NCBI GenBank assembly: GCA_950097015.1
Contig: CATNEN010000002.1
Span: 6,961,501-7,025,500, forward strand
Source of the DNA: Macrostomum hystrix
Taxonomy: Eukaryota > Platyhelminthes > Macrostomidae
DNA length: 64,000 nucleotides
Direction of reading: 5' to 3'
Numbering within the stretch: the first letter of the stretch is position 1; every line of letters begins with the position of its first letter. Both the position numbers and the translations under genes were made by a program. Shown here in pieces: positions 10,091 through 21,616 of this stretch. The notes beneath the pieces are model-generated. The model worked only from the letters and a program-made list of their open reading frames with translations, ran no database searches and was not told the DNA's origin.

Positions 10091-11980
10091 TCAATCGTAG
10101 GGCACGTAGCCGCAGTAAAAGCCGTGGACTCTTCTGAAGCACGGCGCCAGCTGGCCTGTGCTCTCCGCCAGCAGCAGCAGAGCCCGCATCGCCAGCTGCT
10201 CCGGCAGGCAGACGCTGCCAACCGATACATCGCGCGACCACTGGCTGAGCGCGCCAGAGAATGCCGAGTCAGCGCTAGGCAGGTACAGCAGCCGGCAGGC
10301 CTTTCGGCCGCGGCAAACCGACACCCGACTAGTAGCCGTCGACTTCTCATCGACGTCACCGTCGGGTGCAACCAGGCCGATGTCGGCGGAGTAGACTCGG
10401 CAGCGACCGTCCAGGCGCCACAGCAGAGCCACCTCCCTGGCGCCGGAGTCACTCAGCGCCATCAGGCTGGCTCGCCGAACCGCCTCGCCTTCGCCAAGTC
10501 GACGCAGCAGTCTGGCAAAGGTAGATAAGGCGAAGGCTTGGCAAAACACTACAAACACTAAATTCAAAGATCTCAGCAGTTGAAGCGTCGCTGTTCAAAT
10601 TCTAAATCTCACCCGAGTACCCCACAAAATCTCACCCCTCAGAAAGTAAGCCCTTCAAAATCTCACCCCTCAGAAAGTAAGCCCCTCAAAATCTCACCCC
10701 TCAGAAAGTAAGCCCCTCAAAATCTCAACCCTCAGAAAGTAAGCCCCTCAAAATCTCACCCCTCAGAAAGTAAGCCCTTTAAAATCTCACCCCTCAGAAA
10801 GTAAGCCCCTCAAAATCTCAATCCTCAAAAAGTAGCTCCTCAAAATCTGACCAATCGAAGAGTGACTCCAGAAAAAAAAAACTTCATCGCTCAGATTTTC
10901 GCTCTCGTAATCTTATCTCCTTAAAGTAAAATTCTTACCTACTCAAATTCTAAAAAATAACACATCCTTAAATCTATCATCAGAGATAAAAATTCACGAA
11001 CTCTCCGCATCTTCAATCCCACATTCCCTATGCAGATTGTGGAAGCGAACAAACCTCCGCAAATGGAAATCATCGTCGGTGACATCGCCGACAGCGCCGT
11101 TGGCGGACAACTCAGCCGACGCCAGCGACACGACCTCCTCGCCGACAATATCGTCATCGACGTCGCGCACATCGCGAAGCAGCCGGACTAGATCCGGAAA
11201 GAAGACGCAGGAGGCTGCGGCGCTGGCAGACGTCGAGAAGCCGACGGCGGAGCGGCATCTGGCGCACACGACCAGACCGCGGCTGACTCTGACGATGGCG
11301 TCGGACAGAATCGACGAGGCCGGCAGGGTTAGGTCGACGCCGTCGTAGCGGCACTCACCGGATCGCGGCGAAGTCGGCCCGGAATCCACCAGCTTCTTCT
11401 CGTCGGCGTGGTCGACGTGGCAGAAATAAGCGGCTGCCGCCTCGTGCAGGCAGTCGGCGCCGGACCCGGCTGCTGAGGTGCTGGCCTCCAGGACGGCGCT
11501 CAGGTCGGCAAGGCGAGCGGAACAGAAGCCGCAGAGGAGGCTGCGGGACTGCCTGAGAAGGCTGGCTGCCGCTGCCAGGCCTGCAGCTTCGCCTCGCTCA
11601 GAGTCCGTCGACACGCCGAGGCCGTCGGCAGGCCGACTGTCCAGATCGTCATCAGCCACTGCCGAGACCGAGAGTTCAACGCCGGCACCAGGCAGCGAGG
11701 GCGACTGACGCCGCAGGCCGGAGCAGGTGATGGGCTCCAGGCGAAGGCCTTCCAAGCTGACGGTGCGCCGTTGGCCATCGTCGGCTGCTAGCTCAACGGT
11801 GACGAGATTCGGCTGGCTGACCTGCAGGCAGCGAGAGCCGCCAACGGTGGCGTCATCTGAGCTGGAAGCGTGCAGGCAGAGGCTGACCTTCTTGAACGAG
11901 TAGGAGTAGATAGCGGACAGCTGAGGCGCGGCCGCACTCACCTGGGCTGCACCGGCTAGAGAATCAGCGACTGACGGCAT
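10091..11980 (-). CDS. UBE3D: UBE3D-like E3 ubiquitin ligase
   Basis: Predicted HECT-like (HECT_2, UbcH10-binding) ubiquitin ligase. Proposed coding exons are 11055-11980 and 10091-10511, giving 448 residues (human about 390). The donor reads AG|GTTTGT and the acceptor CTTTGCCAG|A; both are phase 2 and keep the frame. Family landmarks appear in the expected order: LRLEPITCSGL, C150-x2-C153 (LLCGFCSARL), the Cys-His site in YFCHVDH, GVDLTLPASSIL, C239-x2-C242 (VVCARCRSAVGF), ALLWRLD, and the C-terminal GSVCLPEQLAMRALLLLAES segment. A splice-acceptor-like TTTGCAG lies only 5 nt before the ATG. The single intron carries a 31-bp minisatellite. Identification rests on this shared motif order rather than on high identity; the exact splice junction is inferred. 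Confidence 0.8.
10625..10860. repeat. 31-bp intronic minisatellite
   Basis: About 7 copies with period 31 and core CACCCCTCAGAAAGTAAGCC, inside the UBE3D intron. Similar AAAATCTCACCCC words occur in the NOL10 intron array at 50190-50770 on the opposite strand. Confidence 0.92.
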
Positions 11981-12057
11981 GTGGGCTGCAAAACATCGCA
12001 GATGTAAGTACGTGGCTCTTAACTCGCTTTCTTAGCTCGCCTAGTTTGAGTCCATAT

Positions 12058-12495
12058 TTGTTCTCATCTTGAGTCTAGGATACTTCTCATCTTGAGTCTA
12101 GGAAACTTCTCATCTTGAGTCTAGGATACTTTCATCTTGAGTCTAGGATACTTCTCATCTTGAGTCTAGGAAAGTTCTCATCTTGAGTCTAGGAAACTTC
12201 TCATCATGAGTCTAGGATACTTCTCATCTTGAGTCTAGGATACTTCTCATATTGAGTCTAGGATACTTCTCATCTTGAGTCTAGGATACTTCTCATCTTG
12301 AGTCTAGGATACTTCTCATCTTGAGTCTAGGATACTTCTCATCTTGAGTCTAGGATACTTCTCATCTTGAGTCTAGGATACTTCTCATCTTGAGTCTAGG
12401 ATACTTCTCATCTTGAGTCTAGGATACTTCTCATCTTGAGTCTAGGATACTTCTCATCTTGAGTCTAGGATACTTCTCATCATGAGTCTAGGCTA
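12058..12495. repeat. 23-bp minisatellite
   Basis: About 19 highly uniform copies with core CTCATCTTGAGTCTAGGATA, in the short spacer between the UBE3D 5' end and the BLOC1S2 3' end. Confidence 0.95.
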
Positions 12496-12845
12496 GTTGC
12501 CAAAGCGATTTCTAAAAACTAAAAAAAACAGATTAAGAAACCTTATCTAATCAAATTGATAAAAATAGTTTGGTATTGATATTGAACATTTTTATGCATA
12601 GATTAGCTAGTCTATTAGAAAACATCAACAATAATGTGGACAACAATCAAAAAAGATTATTCAGTATTGTGTAAATAATTACAACAAGTTCTCATCGAGA
12701 ACAAGCAATCGATAAAACTGAAAGCGAATTCTGAAACCGCCTACTTATGTAACCGTAGCGCAAGCATAAATAAGCAGGTAGTGATTATGGAACACTGAGT
12801 CAATCAAGACAGGGCGACAGCTCAGAATCTGTTCAGATGAGTGAA

Positions 12846-15622
12846 TCACCGCTTCTCCAATGATTTGAACTTGGCTTCTGAAAATGTAATTCACGGGAGA
12901 GACAAAATACTGTTAATAATTGAGTGTTTGTTTCTTCTTTAAAACGGCTTAGCCTAAATTAGCCGGCAGGGTACCGACCAACTTACCAGTTCTCCTCAAT
13001 TTTTGCTTGTTAGCTATCAATCTTACTGTACATTCCGCCTTGATTTGTTCGGCAGATTACAGCTAACTCTCTCGGCAGATTCCAATCAATTAACTAAGCA
13101 AATTCTAGCTAATTATCTCGGAATATTCCGGCTAATTATCTCGGCAGATTCTAACTAACTATTTCGGCAAATTCCAACTAATTATCTCGGCAGATTCCAG
13201 CTAATTATCTCGGCAGATTCCGCCTACTTATTTCGGCAGATTCCAGCTAATTATCTAGGCAGATTCCGGCTAAATTATCTAGTCAGATTTCAAATAATTA
13301 TCTCGGCGGATTCCAGCTAATTATCTAGTCAGATTCCAGCTAGTTATCTCGGCAGATTCTAGCTTATTATCTCGGCAGATTCCAACTAATTATCTCGGCA
13401 GATTCCAGCTAATTATCTCGGCAGATTCCGCCTACTTATTTCGGCAGATTCCAGCTAATTATCTAGGCAGATTCCGGCTAAATTATCTAGTCAGATTTCA
13501 AATAATTATCTCGGCGGATTCCAGCTAATTATCTAGTCAGATTCCAGCTAGTTATCTCGGCAGATTCTAGCTTATTATCTCGGCAGATTCCAACTAATTA
13601 TCTCGGCAAATTCCAACTAATTATCTCGGCAAATTCCAACTAATTATCTAGTCAGATTCCAGCTAATTATCTAGTCAGATTCCAGCTAATTATCTCGGCA
13701 GATTCCAGCTAATTATCTCGGCAGATTCCAACTAATTATCTCGACAGACACCGGGTTGCCACAGACACTAGGGAGACCCAATGAATGACTCAGCGTTTTT
13801 AAGCAAAAAAAAAATAACTCGATACTATTACTGACTATTTCAGTAGCTAAGTGTGCGCAAATATAAGACTAGCAGTGATAACTAAAATTACACTCATACA
13901 ATATAAAGCCGTGGAAGCTCACCTAACCGCTTACTATAGGCGTCCAACCTGTAGGCAGCCTGCTCCAGCTGGGTGACACTGGCCTCCAAGTGATCCACCT
14001 GGTCCAGGTAGGGCTGCAGAGCTCGGTCTAGGGATGAAGGCAAAACACTGATGATGGAACTATGGAAACTAAAGATTTGAATTGCACGTCTGGAGGTTGG
14101 TAAAAAATAGGTAAACATAGTACAACTCAGCTTTCCTGATGACAAACGTCGGGAAACGTGCAAACTAAAAACATTATCAAACAGTCAACACAGCGCTGCT
14201 TATTAGCAATATCAAAATCTGAATGAAAAAAACTCAAATTCATGCCATTGTGAGTAAGGCATAACAACAACCCTGCACAATGCTCACATTTTTCATTGAG
14301 ATCTTCCAGACTCTTGGAGACGCCAGTCGCCACGTTGTGCATGTCGGCGTACTTCTGCGTGGCAACGCGATTCATCTCAACCAGCAGAGCGTAGTCATCG
14401 ATTGTAACTGGACAATTTGGAGATGCGGTGGGTTGGGCAGTGATTCATCTATGACCTGTTGGGTAGGGTGATGCTTGATCTATGGCCTGTTGGGTGGGTG
14501 ATGCTTGATCTACGGCCTGTTGGGTGGGTGATGCTTGATCTACGGCCTGTTGGGTGGGTGATGCTTGATCTATGGCCTGTTGGGTGGGTGATGCTTGATC
14601 TATGGCCTGTTGGGTGGGTGATGCTTGATCTATGGCCTGTTGGGTGGGTGATGCTTGATCTATGGCCTGTTGGGTGGGTGATGCTTGATCTATGGCCTGT
14701 TGGGTGGGTGATGCTTGATCTATGGCCTGTTGGGTGGGTGATGCTTGATCTATGGCCTGTTGGGTGGGTGATGCTTGATCTATGGCCTGTTGGGTGGGTG
14801 ATGCTTGATCTATGGCCTGTTGGGTGGGTGATGCTTGATCTATGGCCTGTTGGGTAGGGTGAGGCATAAACTATGGCCTGTGGGGTAGGGTGATGCTTGA
14901 TCTATGGCCTGTTGGGTAGGGTGATGCATAAACTATGGCCTGTGGGGTAGGGTGATGCTTGATCTTTAGCCTGTTGGGTAGGGTGATGCTTGATCTTTAG
15001 CCTGTTGGGTAGGGTGATGCATAAACTATGGCCTGTTGGGTAGGGTGATGTTTGATCTTTAGCCTGTTGGGTAGGGTGATGCATAAACTATGGCCTGTTG
15101 GGTAGGGTGATGCATAAACTATGGCCTGTTGGGTAGGGTGATGCATAAACTATGGTCTGTTGGGTAGGGTGATGCTTGATCTGTGGCCTGTAGAGTAATG
15201 CTTGATGTACAGAATGTGTAGGCTAATGCTTGATTTATAGACATATAGGTAGGTTGAATCTTTAATAATGGTAACATATTCTTTACATACTATGATTCAT
15301 CTACTAACTGTGACTCACTTTCCAGTTCGCCTTTAACATAGTCCGAAATGGCTTGGAATGTGTTTCTGCTGAGCTCTTCAATACTGAGCTTTCCAGCGGC
15401 TTGCAGCAGAAGGGCATCGCCAGCCTGCTCAACTGAGGTTGAGTCTGCTTGAGTCTGTGGCTGCTGCTGCTGCTGCTGCTGCTCTGTAGCCCCAGTTGTT
15501 GCAGCAACTGCAGCCATAGCAGATTCTGCCGCACTGGCCTCAGTAACAGACAAAGAATCGGCTGCAGCCACTGCTGCAGCTTCTTCCACAGCAACTGCTG
15601 CTTCTGAGTGGATTGAATCCAT
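12846..15622 (-). CDS. BLOC1S2: BLOC-1 subunit 2
   Basis: Coiled-coil subunit of BLOC-1/BORC, which act in lysosome-related organelle biogenesis and lysosome positioning. Four coding exons: 15319-15622, 14288-14407, 13923-14027 and a 32-nt exon 12846-12877. All three introns are phase 1 with GT-AG ends, giving 186 residues. Landmarks are ELSRNTFQAISDYVKGELE, IDDYALLVEMN, KSLEDLNEKYRALQPYLDQ, VTQLEQAAYRLDAYSKRL and the terminal EAKFKSLEKR, aligning end to end with animal BLOC1S2. The Y of NEKY is created across an exon junction, which confirms the splice. The first 70 residues are a nonconserved Ala/Glu/Gln-rich extension with a CAG-type Gln tract. An acceptor-like CCCAG lies 20 nt before the ATG. 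Introns 1 and 3 each hold a minisatellite. A degraded partial copy lies at 21405-21616. Confidence 0.93.
13050..13745. repeat. 23-bp minisatellite in BLOC1S2 intron 3
   Basis: About 30 degenerate copies of a 23-bp unit with core GGCAGATTCCAGCTAATTAT. A block of nine variant units starting with ATTCCGCCTACTTATTTCGG near 13216 recurs about 207 bp later, so the array also grew by multi-unit duplication. Confidence 0.93.
14450..15200. repeat. 30/31-bp minisatellite in BLOC1S2 intron 1
   Basis: About 24 copies. The left half is near-perfect 30-bp units (core GGGTGATGCTTGATCTATGG). The right half has 31-bp units, often with GCATAAACTATGGCC. The 30-bp period is a multiple of three, which keeps long artefactual frames open on both strands. 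Confidence 0.95.
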
Positions 15623-15642
15623 TTTTTCGAGGTTTGAGTTCA

Positions 15643-16884
15643 CTGGGAACTTGTCAGCTCTCTATAAATATATAATTTTGATGAGTAAATATCATTGTAT
15701 AGTATTCATAAAGCAAGGGTTATGCAATACAAAATTGCCTTACAAGCATATTAACAGGCTCTAGAAAACGATAATTAAACTATCAATACAAAGCAGTTAA
15801 AAATATACCAAGACTAAAAAAGGAGTTAGACATCACAAAAAATTAATAACATGATGTAATGATAGAATGATGTAAATATGTTCTTTAATTATGAATACTC
15901 TATTTTAGTGGCCTCAAATGCTGTACCAGCCAGTCTAGCCCAACCACAGACTGCTAATCTATCTGCCAACCAAATTAGACCTAGATACAAGTCTTCTGTT
16001 GTATTACAGCCAGGGACCACTGTTAGTTGCATCCAAGAATGGAAAAAGTATGGTAGGTGGCCAGCACAAGGTAGCTATCTAAGACAATAGCCCTTGTCAC
16101 TTGGATAAGGCAACAAGGGTGTAACAATAGTAATAATCAACTGTACCTGGGCAATGGAAATTTCAAACTGAAAACTAAACATTCAATGAGCAAACAAGGA
16201 AAAGAAAAGCAAATAATTAACTCATATGATTAATTACTGGAAAGAAAGTGCAAAGAATCTAGCATAGCAATCATTAGGCATCAAGGCACTACAGCTGAAA
16301 CTCAAGAGTCAAAATTGAACCCTAAACAATGACTTACTAGCAATAGAGACTTACAACAGAATATGTCAACACCTTTAAAACTAGTCATTAAAAGTTAAAC
16401 TTAGATGTTAAAAGTTTAATTAACATCTTACAAGCTAACAAATTCACAAATTAACAAAAAGATTAAAAGTTTAAAGTTTAAAGTAGAAAGACCATAAAGT
16501 TGTACAAGAAATGTTTTTATAGACAATTGAACTCTATTTGTTTTTAGTTGAATCCTGGGACTGGGTCATTTTTGTCTAGAATCCTAGGATTTGAATTTGG
16601 AAAAGTTTCCATTATATGTGACCCCAAAAAAAGAATGGTAGTGCACAAAAATTCAGACTTTCTGATTTGCCATAGTTAGTCTGAATAATGCTAGGTGCCC
16701 ATCAGAAAAAAGGAATTGGAAAGCTTGAGTGGATGTTGAAAATTATTTTTTTACATGCTTTGAGGTTAAAAAAATGAATATTGCAGGCCAGAAAAGTTTC
16801 TTAGTTTTATAATTTAATTAAGTTTAATGTCTATAGAGTATAGCTTTATATCTATAACTGACAATCCGTCAATGTCATAGAAAT
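15643..16884. other. gene-free AT-rich spacer
   Basis: Upstream flank of BLOC1S2. Apart from the acceptor-like site at 15642/15643 I see no coding sequence, array or recognisable transposon. Confidence 0.45.
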
Positions 16885-17640
16885 GCCCATCTTTCAACCT
16901 GCATGCTAATATAAAAAATAATAATAGTTGCAGGAGGGCTGCTGACAATGGTACATAAATTAGTGACACTGGACCCACAGCCAGCAAGAAGGCTATTTTG
17001 CCCATTTCGCTGACTCCTGAGCACACACATAGACACAAAGACACATGGTTTTTTGTGTGAGTTGGGTGCAACTTGCACCCCAAAATCCTGATTTGCACCT
17101 AAATTTTGGGAATCAGATACAAATCTTACACTGGTTGAGATGCAAATGCAATTTTAAAATTCTTATTAAAAAAATAAATTATAATAAATTGTACTTATAA
17201 AGGATTTTTTGTATTTTGAATCTGTTTCATTCAGTTTGTTTCATTTCAAATGTTTTTTCAGCTTTAAATGTTTCAGTTTGTTAGGCTTTAGGACTTTAGG
17301 CTGTATTTTATAAACCACATGATTCAAATCAGCATGCACCAATGAAAATCTAATAAATACTTGTTTTTTTTTATCTAATGCAAAAACCTGCTAGCAAAGA
17401 CTTTGGGATTCACAGAGAACTTTTGGTCAAAGTAATATATATAAAGGTCCTTGTGCTGAAGAAAAACATTTTAAATTGGCAGGCTTGATAAAAATTGCAT
17501 GAAAAGCCCCCAAGCCTTCTCTCTCCTCTGCACCCCATACAAATGTGGGCCTCACCATAGAATTAAACTCATGCAGGGACTGTGCTGTGGTGCAAAAGGC
17601 AGACACATTAACCACTCTGCGACCAACCCCAAACTGCACT
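16885..17640 (-). mobile_element. tRNA-derived SINE, split by an insertion
   Basis: Read on the minus strand, 17640-17490 matches the head of the SINE seen at 26961 (CAGAGTGGTTAATG box A region, then GAGAGAAGGCTTGGGGGCTT). The stretch 17043-16885 matches its tail (GAGTCAGCGAAATGGGCA, CAGCCCTCCTGCAA). The 450 bp between include a MITE-like segment, so one SINE was apparently interrupted. Two independent fragments are possible. Confidence 0.7.
17044..17160. mobile_element. MITE-like fragment (left copy)
   Basis: Sequence from ATGGTTTTTT through TGCAACTTGCACCCC and GATTTGCACC parallels the start of the 23180-23512 element (CAGGTTTTTT, TGTAATTTACACCC, GATTTGCACC). Its right end is not identifiable. 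Confidence 0.5.
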
Positions 17641-18049
17641 CTAAAAATCTCATAACAAGCTTACATAATTATTAAATATTTCAAAAAGATAAAGATGATA
17701 AAAAATTATAGAGGATGAGTAATTTTATATACAAGTAGGCCTACTAGGAGCTATAAAAATCGAAATGTGTAATATTATTCTTACTTCAACTGAAAACTGT
17801 AGGCCTAAAGTAGTTCTTTATAGTTTATATTATATATATATTACAAATATTAGTTTAAAAATCTTAAGACTTCTCACAAACAACAGTTGCAAAAGGCATC
17901 CTGAGGTGTAGCTACATTTTAAACTGAACTGAAATAAAGTAAGCACGCTTCGATTCCAAGAAATCATTCGTCACTTTGAATTCGTACAACGCCTAGCAAA
18001 ATTTGTTATACAACTTATCTTTTTTTGTTAAAATGGAGACAAAAAATAG

Positions 18050-18056
18050 TATATAA
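18050..18056 (+). promoter_or_regulatory. TATA box of protease gene A
   Basis: TATATAA located 98 bp before the ATG. The paralogue at 23742 has TATATATA at a comparable distance, which supports this as a core promoter element rather than chance. Confidence 0.5.
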
Positions 18057-18147
18057 TCAAGAAGTTTCGGCGATAGTTTTCGACGAAAGTAAGCAATCAA
18101 TGCTGTGGTAGACACCTATTAGCAATCCGAGCTTGAAGTCGTAAAGA

Positions 18148-18957
18148 ATGAATCAGCAACAATTCCGTGGACACACCATCAATACTCAAGGACGTTTTGT
18201 TAACGGAATCATGAGAGGTCAAGAAGTTTCCTTTTTGCTGGATACCGGAGCCGGATACAACTTCCTTAGTCCGACTTTGTGGAAGCAGATTTTCAACGAC
18301 GAAGAAATCCAAGCCCCAAGTCGTCTAGTGACCGCATTCGACGGGTCAAGTATCTCCATCCGAGGCGAGGTCCTGGCTAAGTTCACCCTGGACAAATCCG
18401 AAATCGAGACTCTATTCCTGCTGTGCAACAACCAGAGCGACAACATTCTCGGCATGGATTTCTTCCTGAATTTCTGCTCAACGTTTAATTTCAGTCCTAT
18501 GTATGAATCGTTGGGCATAATTGACGACGAGCACGACTTTGTCTTCGTGAAATTGCACAGCTCGCAGTTCCCGTCAGTTCAGGCTGCATTGGCGATGCCA
18601 GACTACTCAGGTTATCAGCAGATGATCAGTGAGCTCATTGAAGCCCAAGGCGACTTCATCATCAGGGATGTGATGTCCGACATCCAGCTCTACATGAAGA
18701 AAATCGCCTACCTGAAGTTGGACCGGCAGCTGCCGCAGCGAAAGGAATTATCTGAAGCCGTCAAGAACCTGCGCAGCTACTTTAACACGGACCAGAGTGT
18801 TGCCATCCTCCTTGGCGCTGCCGATGAAGTGCACGAGATTATCCAGGCCGAAAGTCAGGTAGCAAATCGCGACTTGCTCAATATTGAGTTCAGATGGCTC
18901 TTCTCTCAGATAGGATGGCCCTCTTATCACGATCTGCCTAACCCGTGCTCTTTTTGA
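18148..18957 (+). CDS. stand-alone retropepsin-like aspartyl protease, copy A
   Basis: Intronless 269-residue protein. Residues about 10-110 form a retroviral-type aspartyl protease fold: the FLLDTGAGYNFLS active site with D32-T-G-A, then an AFDGSS flap-like segment and the hydrophobic-Gly motif DNILGMDFF at 98-106. One such domain per chain implies a homodimer. Residues about 140-269 form a second, unfamiliar domain (PDYSGYQQMISELIE, LDRQLPQRKELSEAVKNL, LNIEFRWLFSQIGWP) shared with the paralogue at 23742. No gag, reverse transcriptase, RNase H, integrase or LTR is seen within several kb, and the frame is intact with its own TATA box and AATAAA. This argues for a host gene derived from a retroelement protease rather than a live element. 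The cleavage target is unknown. It is shorter than and unlike DDI1-type proteases. Confidence 0.85.
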   Translation: MNQQQFRGHTINTQGRFVNGIMRGQEVSFLLDTGAGYNFLSPTLWKQIFNDEEIQAPSRLVTAFDGSSISIRGEVLAKFTLDKSEIETLFLLCNNQSDNILGMDFFLNFCSTFNFSPMYESLGIIDDEHDFVFVKLHSSQFPSVQAALAMPDYSGYQQMISELIEAQGDFIIRDVMSDIQLYMKKIAYLKLDRQLPQRKELSEAVKNLRSYFNTDQSVAILLGAADEVHEIIQAESQVANRDLLNIEFRWLFSQIGWPSYHDLPNPCSF

Positions 18958-19882
18958 ACAACTTTTATCCTTGTGACGATGGTTATCGTTTTTTCGTGCA
19001 ATGCTAAATTAGGCTAGACCTAGTCAACATATTTCACAATTTTATCACTGCCTTTCATCCGATTTTGACGCATTTAGTGTACTAGCACTTGTAGTAGGCC
19101 CTAGGCCTAGTTGCCTATGATCTGAAACGTGTTTTTGTACAGTCAGTCAAATGTTCATTTTACGCATCACCAGCTCACCAGTTTAGTCTACGCCAAACAT
19201 TTAGCTAATAAAAAAATCTAAAATATGCTCGTGAAATGTGCTATTTTCGTACTTGTATTTAATGCTTGCTAAACTGCCAGGCATTTGCTAGCCAACTTTT
19301 ATGTGAACTTTTTTAATCAATATAATACACGTGGCATAGGCCCTACTGTGCATGTGCACTGTTCGCTGTTTGATCATTGAGTCTGGCTGACCAGAAATCG
19401 ATCAAGGTTTACTTAGGTAGTGTGTGAACAGTTTCTGAGAACTTTTAAGAGTATATAAAAAATGAAACTTAAAAAGTTAATAAACCAAATATTGTCGCTT
19501 AAGAGGGCTGCTTTAGCAATACAAAGGTTGCGAGAAATCTGGCAGTGTTCTGACAGAAAACGGCTGCCCGTGAGGCAAGTGCTCGCTATATTTATGGAAT
19601 TAAATTTGCAGTTTACATAGAGAAAACTAATATACATTACAATTTATTCAGCAAGGACTAAAACAATTACAAATACATTTCCAGTATAATTTGACAAGGA
19701 CGTGTGAATTAACTGAGAAGTTCCCAAGTTTTTCATTGCAGTACAAAAATATGTAACTACAGTACTCTTTTTTAAAGCTACTGCACAATACAAACTGTAG
19801 GCCTACAAACTGATTAGAGAAAAGCGAACAGAAGCTGCACTTTAGCGTGCAATTTGCAGTAGAGGCAGCACGTTTAGAAACT
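18958..19882. other. protease A 3' flank
   Basis: Noncoding AT-rich sequence holding the AATAAA of protease A. No gene or array is recognised. Confidence 0.45.
19207..19212 (+). terminator. poly(A) signal of protease A
   Basis: AATAAA 250 nt after the stop codon, in an A/T-rich context. It is the first canonical signal downstream. Confidence 0.5.
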
Positions 19883-19983
19883 TTATTCACACTGGTCTTC
19901 TTGTGCGCCTTCACATTCCGGCAGTGTGTACTTTTCGCTGTCTTCGTCCTTGGACGCCATCACCAGGTTGTCGTGGCGCTCCT
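19883..19983 (-). pseudogene. ERM-like terminal exon stub
   Basis: Minus-strand segment starting after a CCTTCAG acceptor with AGGAGCGCCACGACAACCTGG, which differs at only two of 21 positions from the start of the true last exon of the ERM gene at 26454. It begins in the same phase 1. It then diverges completely and stays open for about 30 codons (LVMASKDEDSEKYTLPE...) to a TAA that overlaps an AATAAA. The 3' intron edge shares ATGG(G/T)TTGCTGGATAAAGA with the ERM copy at 20170. It is either a decayed duplicate of the ERM 3' end or an alternative last exon that would replace the actin-binding tail. Confidence 0.6.
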
Positions 19984-20199
19984 CTGAAGGTTTGGGATTC
20001 TTTGAGTGTTAATGAGGCTGTTTCTGTGGAATCAAATAGCATATCATGTAAATATAGGAGACACATTGTTGAAGACTAGATTAACGTTTGAGTTCTACTC
20101 ATGGGGTGACATATATGTACTTCGGGTTCCTGTTAATGGATTGCTTAATAAGACCTGGAGTTCCAATTCATGGTTTGCTGGATAAAGAAAAGAGTGTAA

Positions 20200-20960
20200 C
20201 TGGTATTAAAAAAATTGTAACTGGTACTGGAACAAGATTGTAACTGGTACTGGAACAAGAGTGCAACTGGTATTGGAACAAGAGTGCAACTGGTATTGGA
20301 ACAAGAGTGTAACTGGTACTGGAACAAGAGTGTAACTGGTACTGGAACAAGAGTGCAACTGGTACTGGAACAAGAGTGCAACTGATATTGGAACAAGAGT
20401 GCAACTGGTACTGGAACAAGAGTGTAACTGGTACTGGAACAAGAGTGCAACTGATATTGGAACAAGAGTGCAACTGGTACTGGAACAAGAGTGTAACTGG
20501 TATTGGAACAAGAGTGCAACTGATATTGGAACAAGAGTGTAACTGGTACTGGAACAAGAGTGTAACTGGTACTGGAACAAGAGTGTAACTGATATTGGAA
20601 CAAGAGTGTAACTGGTATTGGAACAAGAGTGCAACTGGTACTGGAACAAGAGTGTAACTGGTACTGGAACAAGAGTGTAACTGGTACTGGAACAAGAGTG
20701 TAACTGGTACTGGAACAAGAGTGTAACTGGTACTGGAACAAGAGTGTAACTGATATTGGAACAAGAGTGTAACTGGTATTGGAACAAGAGTGCAACTGGT
20801 ACTGGAACAAGAGTGTAACTAGTACTGGAACAAGAGTGTAACTGGTACTGGAACAAGAGTGTAACTGGTACTGGAACAAGAGTGTAACTGGTACTGGAAC
20901 AAGAGTGTAACTGATATTGGAACAAGAGTGTAACTGGTATTTGAACAAGCCTAACTGGTA
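20200..20960. repeat. 23-bp minisatellite
   Basis: About 33 copies with core TAACTGGTACTGGAACAAGA. Unit variants alternate GGTACT, GGTATT and GATATT. The array occupies the inferred junction of the segmental duplication and keeps all three minus frames open, creating spurious ORFs of up to 274 codons. Confidence 0.95.
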
Positions 20961-21404
20961 TTGGAACAAGACTAACTAGACTGCAACAATTGAAAAAAAT
21001 ACTATATTAAAGTGTCTGAACAAATGTTGCTCTTAGTGGGATAAGAAAGTCACGATTTTATTTCACATCTGAGTAAGAAGGTGTTATTGTTTAGGTGAGA
21101 AATTGAGAATATGCTCAAACTAAACTTGGCATGTTGGCCAAAATTTCGCACCTCGAATATTACGCAAAAATACACGGGGTAACAAAAACCAACAATGGAC
21201 CCGACTGAGCACGTTGGACCGTGATGCATTCAGGGTTTCGACAAACTTATAGTCTACAAAACCTAAATGATAACAAATCGCACAATGCAGATTGTGTAAA
21301 TTCCCTGCAGGCCTAGATTTGAGACCTAAGAATAAATTTAGTAGACAGCAAGTTTGTCTGATATAAGAAGTTTGATAAGTTTGATCTGGCGCATACTGAT
21401 AGCA
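20961..21404. other. gene-free spacer in the duplication junction
   Basis: Unique AT-rich sequence between the 23-bp array and the BLOC1S2 remnant. I see nothing functional. Confidence 0.4.
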
Positions 21405-21616
21405 GAGGACTGCGCAATACTCACAATTCTCATTGGGATCAGTTTCAGTCCCGGGACAGGGGGGTTGCTGGCACCCATTTTGCAGCTTTAATTTGGCAAT
21501 TTGGAATTTTGCTTTAATAGTTGCAAATCGGCTTAACAGAAATAGTTGAGTTTCTCCTGTTTGGAGCAGCAGAGCGTCGCCAACCGACTCAACTGGGGTT
21601 GAGTCTGCTTGAGTCT
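21405..21616 (-). pseudogene. BLOC1S2 partial copy
   Basis: Two blocks in the same order and orientation as BLOC1S2. The block 21616-21549 matches exon 1 (AGTCTGCTTGAGTCT on plus; translation DSTPVESVGDALLLQ against DSTSVEQAGDALLLQ). The block 21441-21405 matches the end of exon 2 and its donor (GATCCCAATGAGAATTGTGAG against GATCTCAATGAAAAATGTGAG). The sequence that should lie between them, including intron 1 and most of exon 2, is reduced to about 110 bp of diverged sequence, so it cannot encode the protein. Confidence 0.75.

Noticed and set aside
20145-20969. Minus-strand ORFs of 198-274 codons
   Set aside because: Read-through of the 23-bp array in all three minus frames, with no nonrepeat domain.
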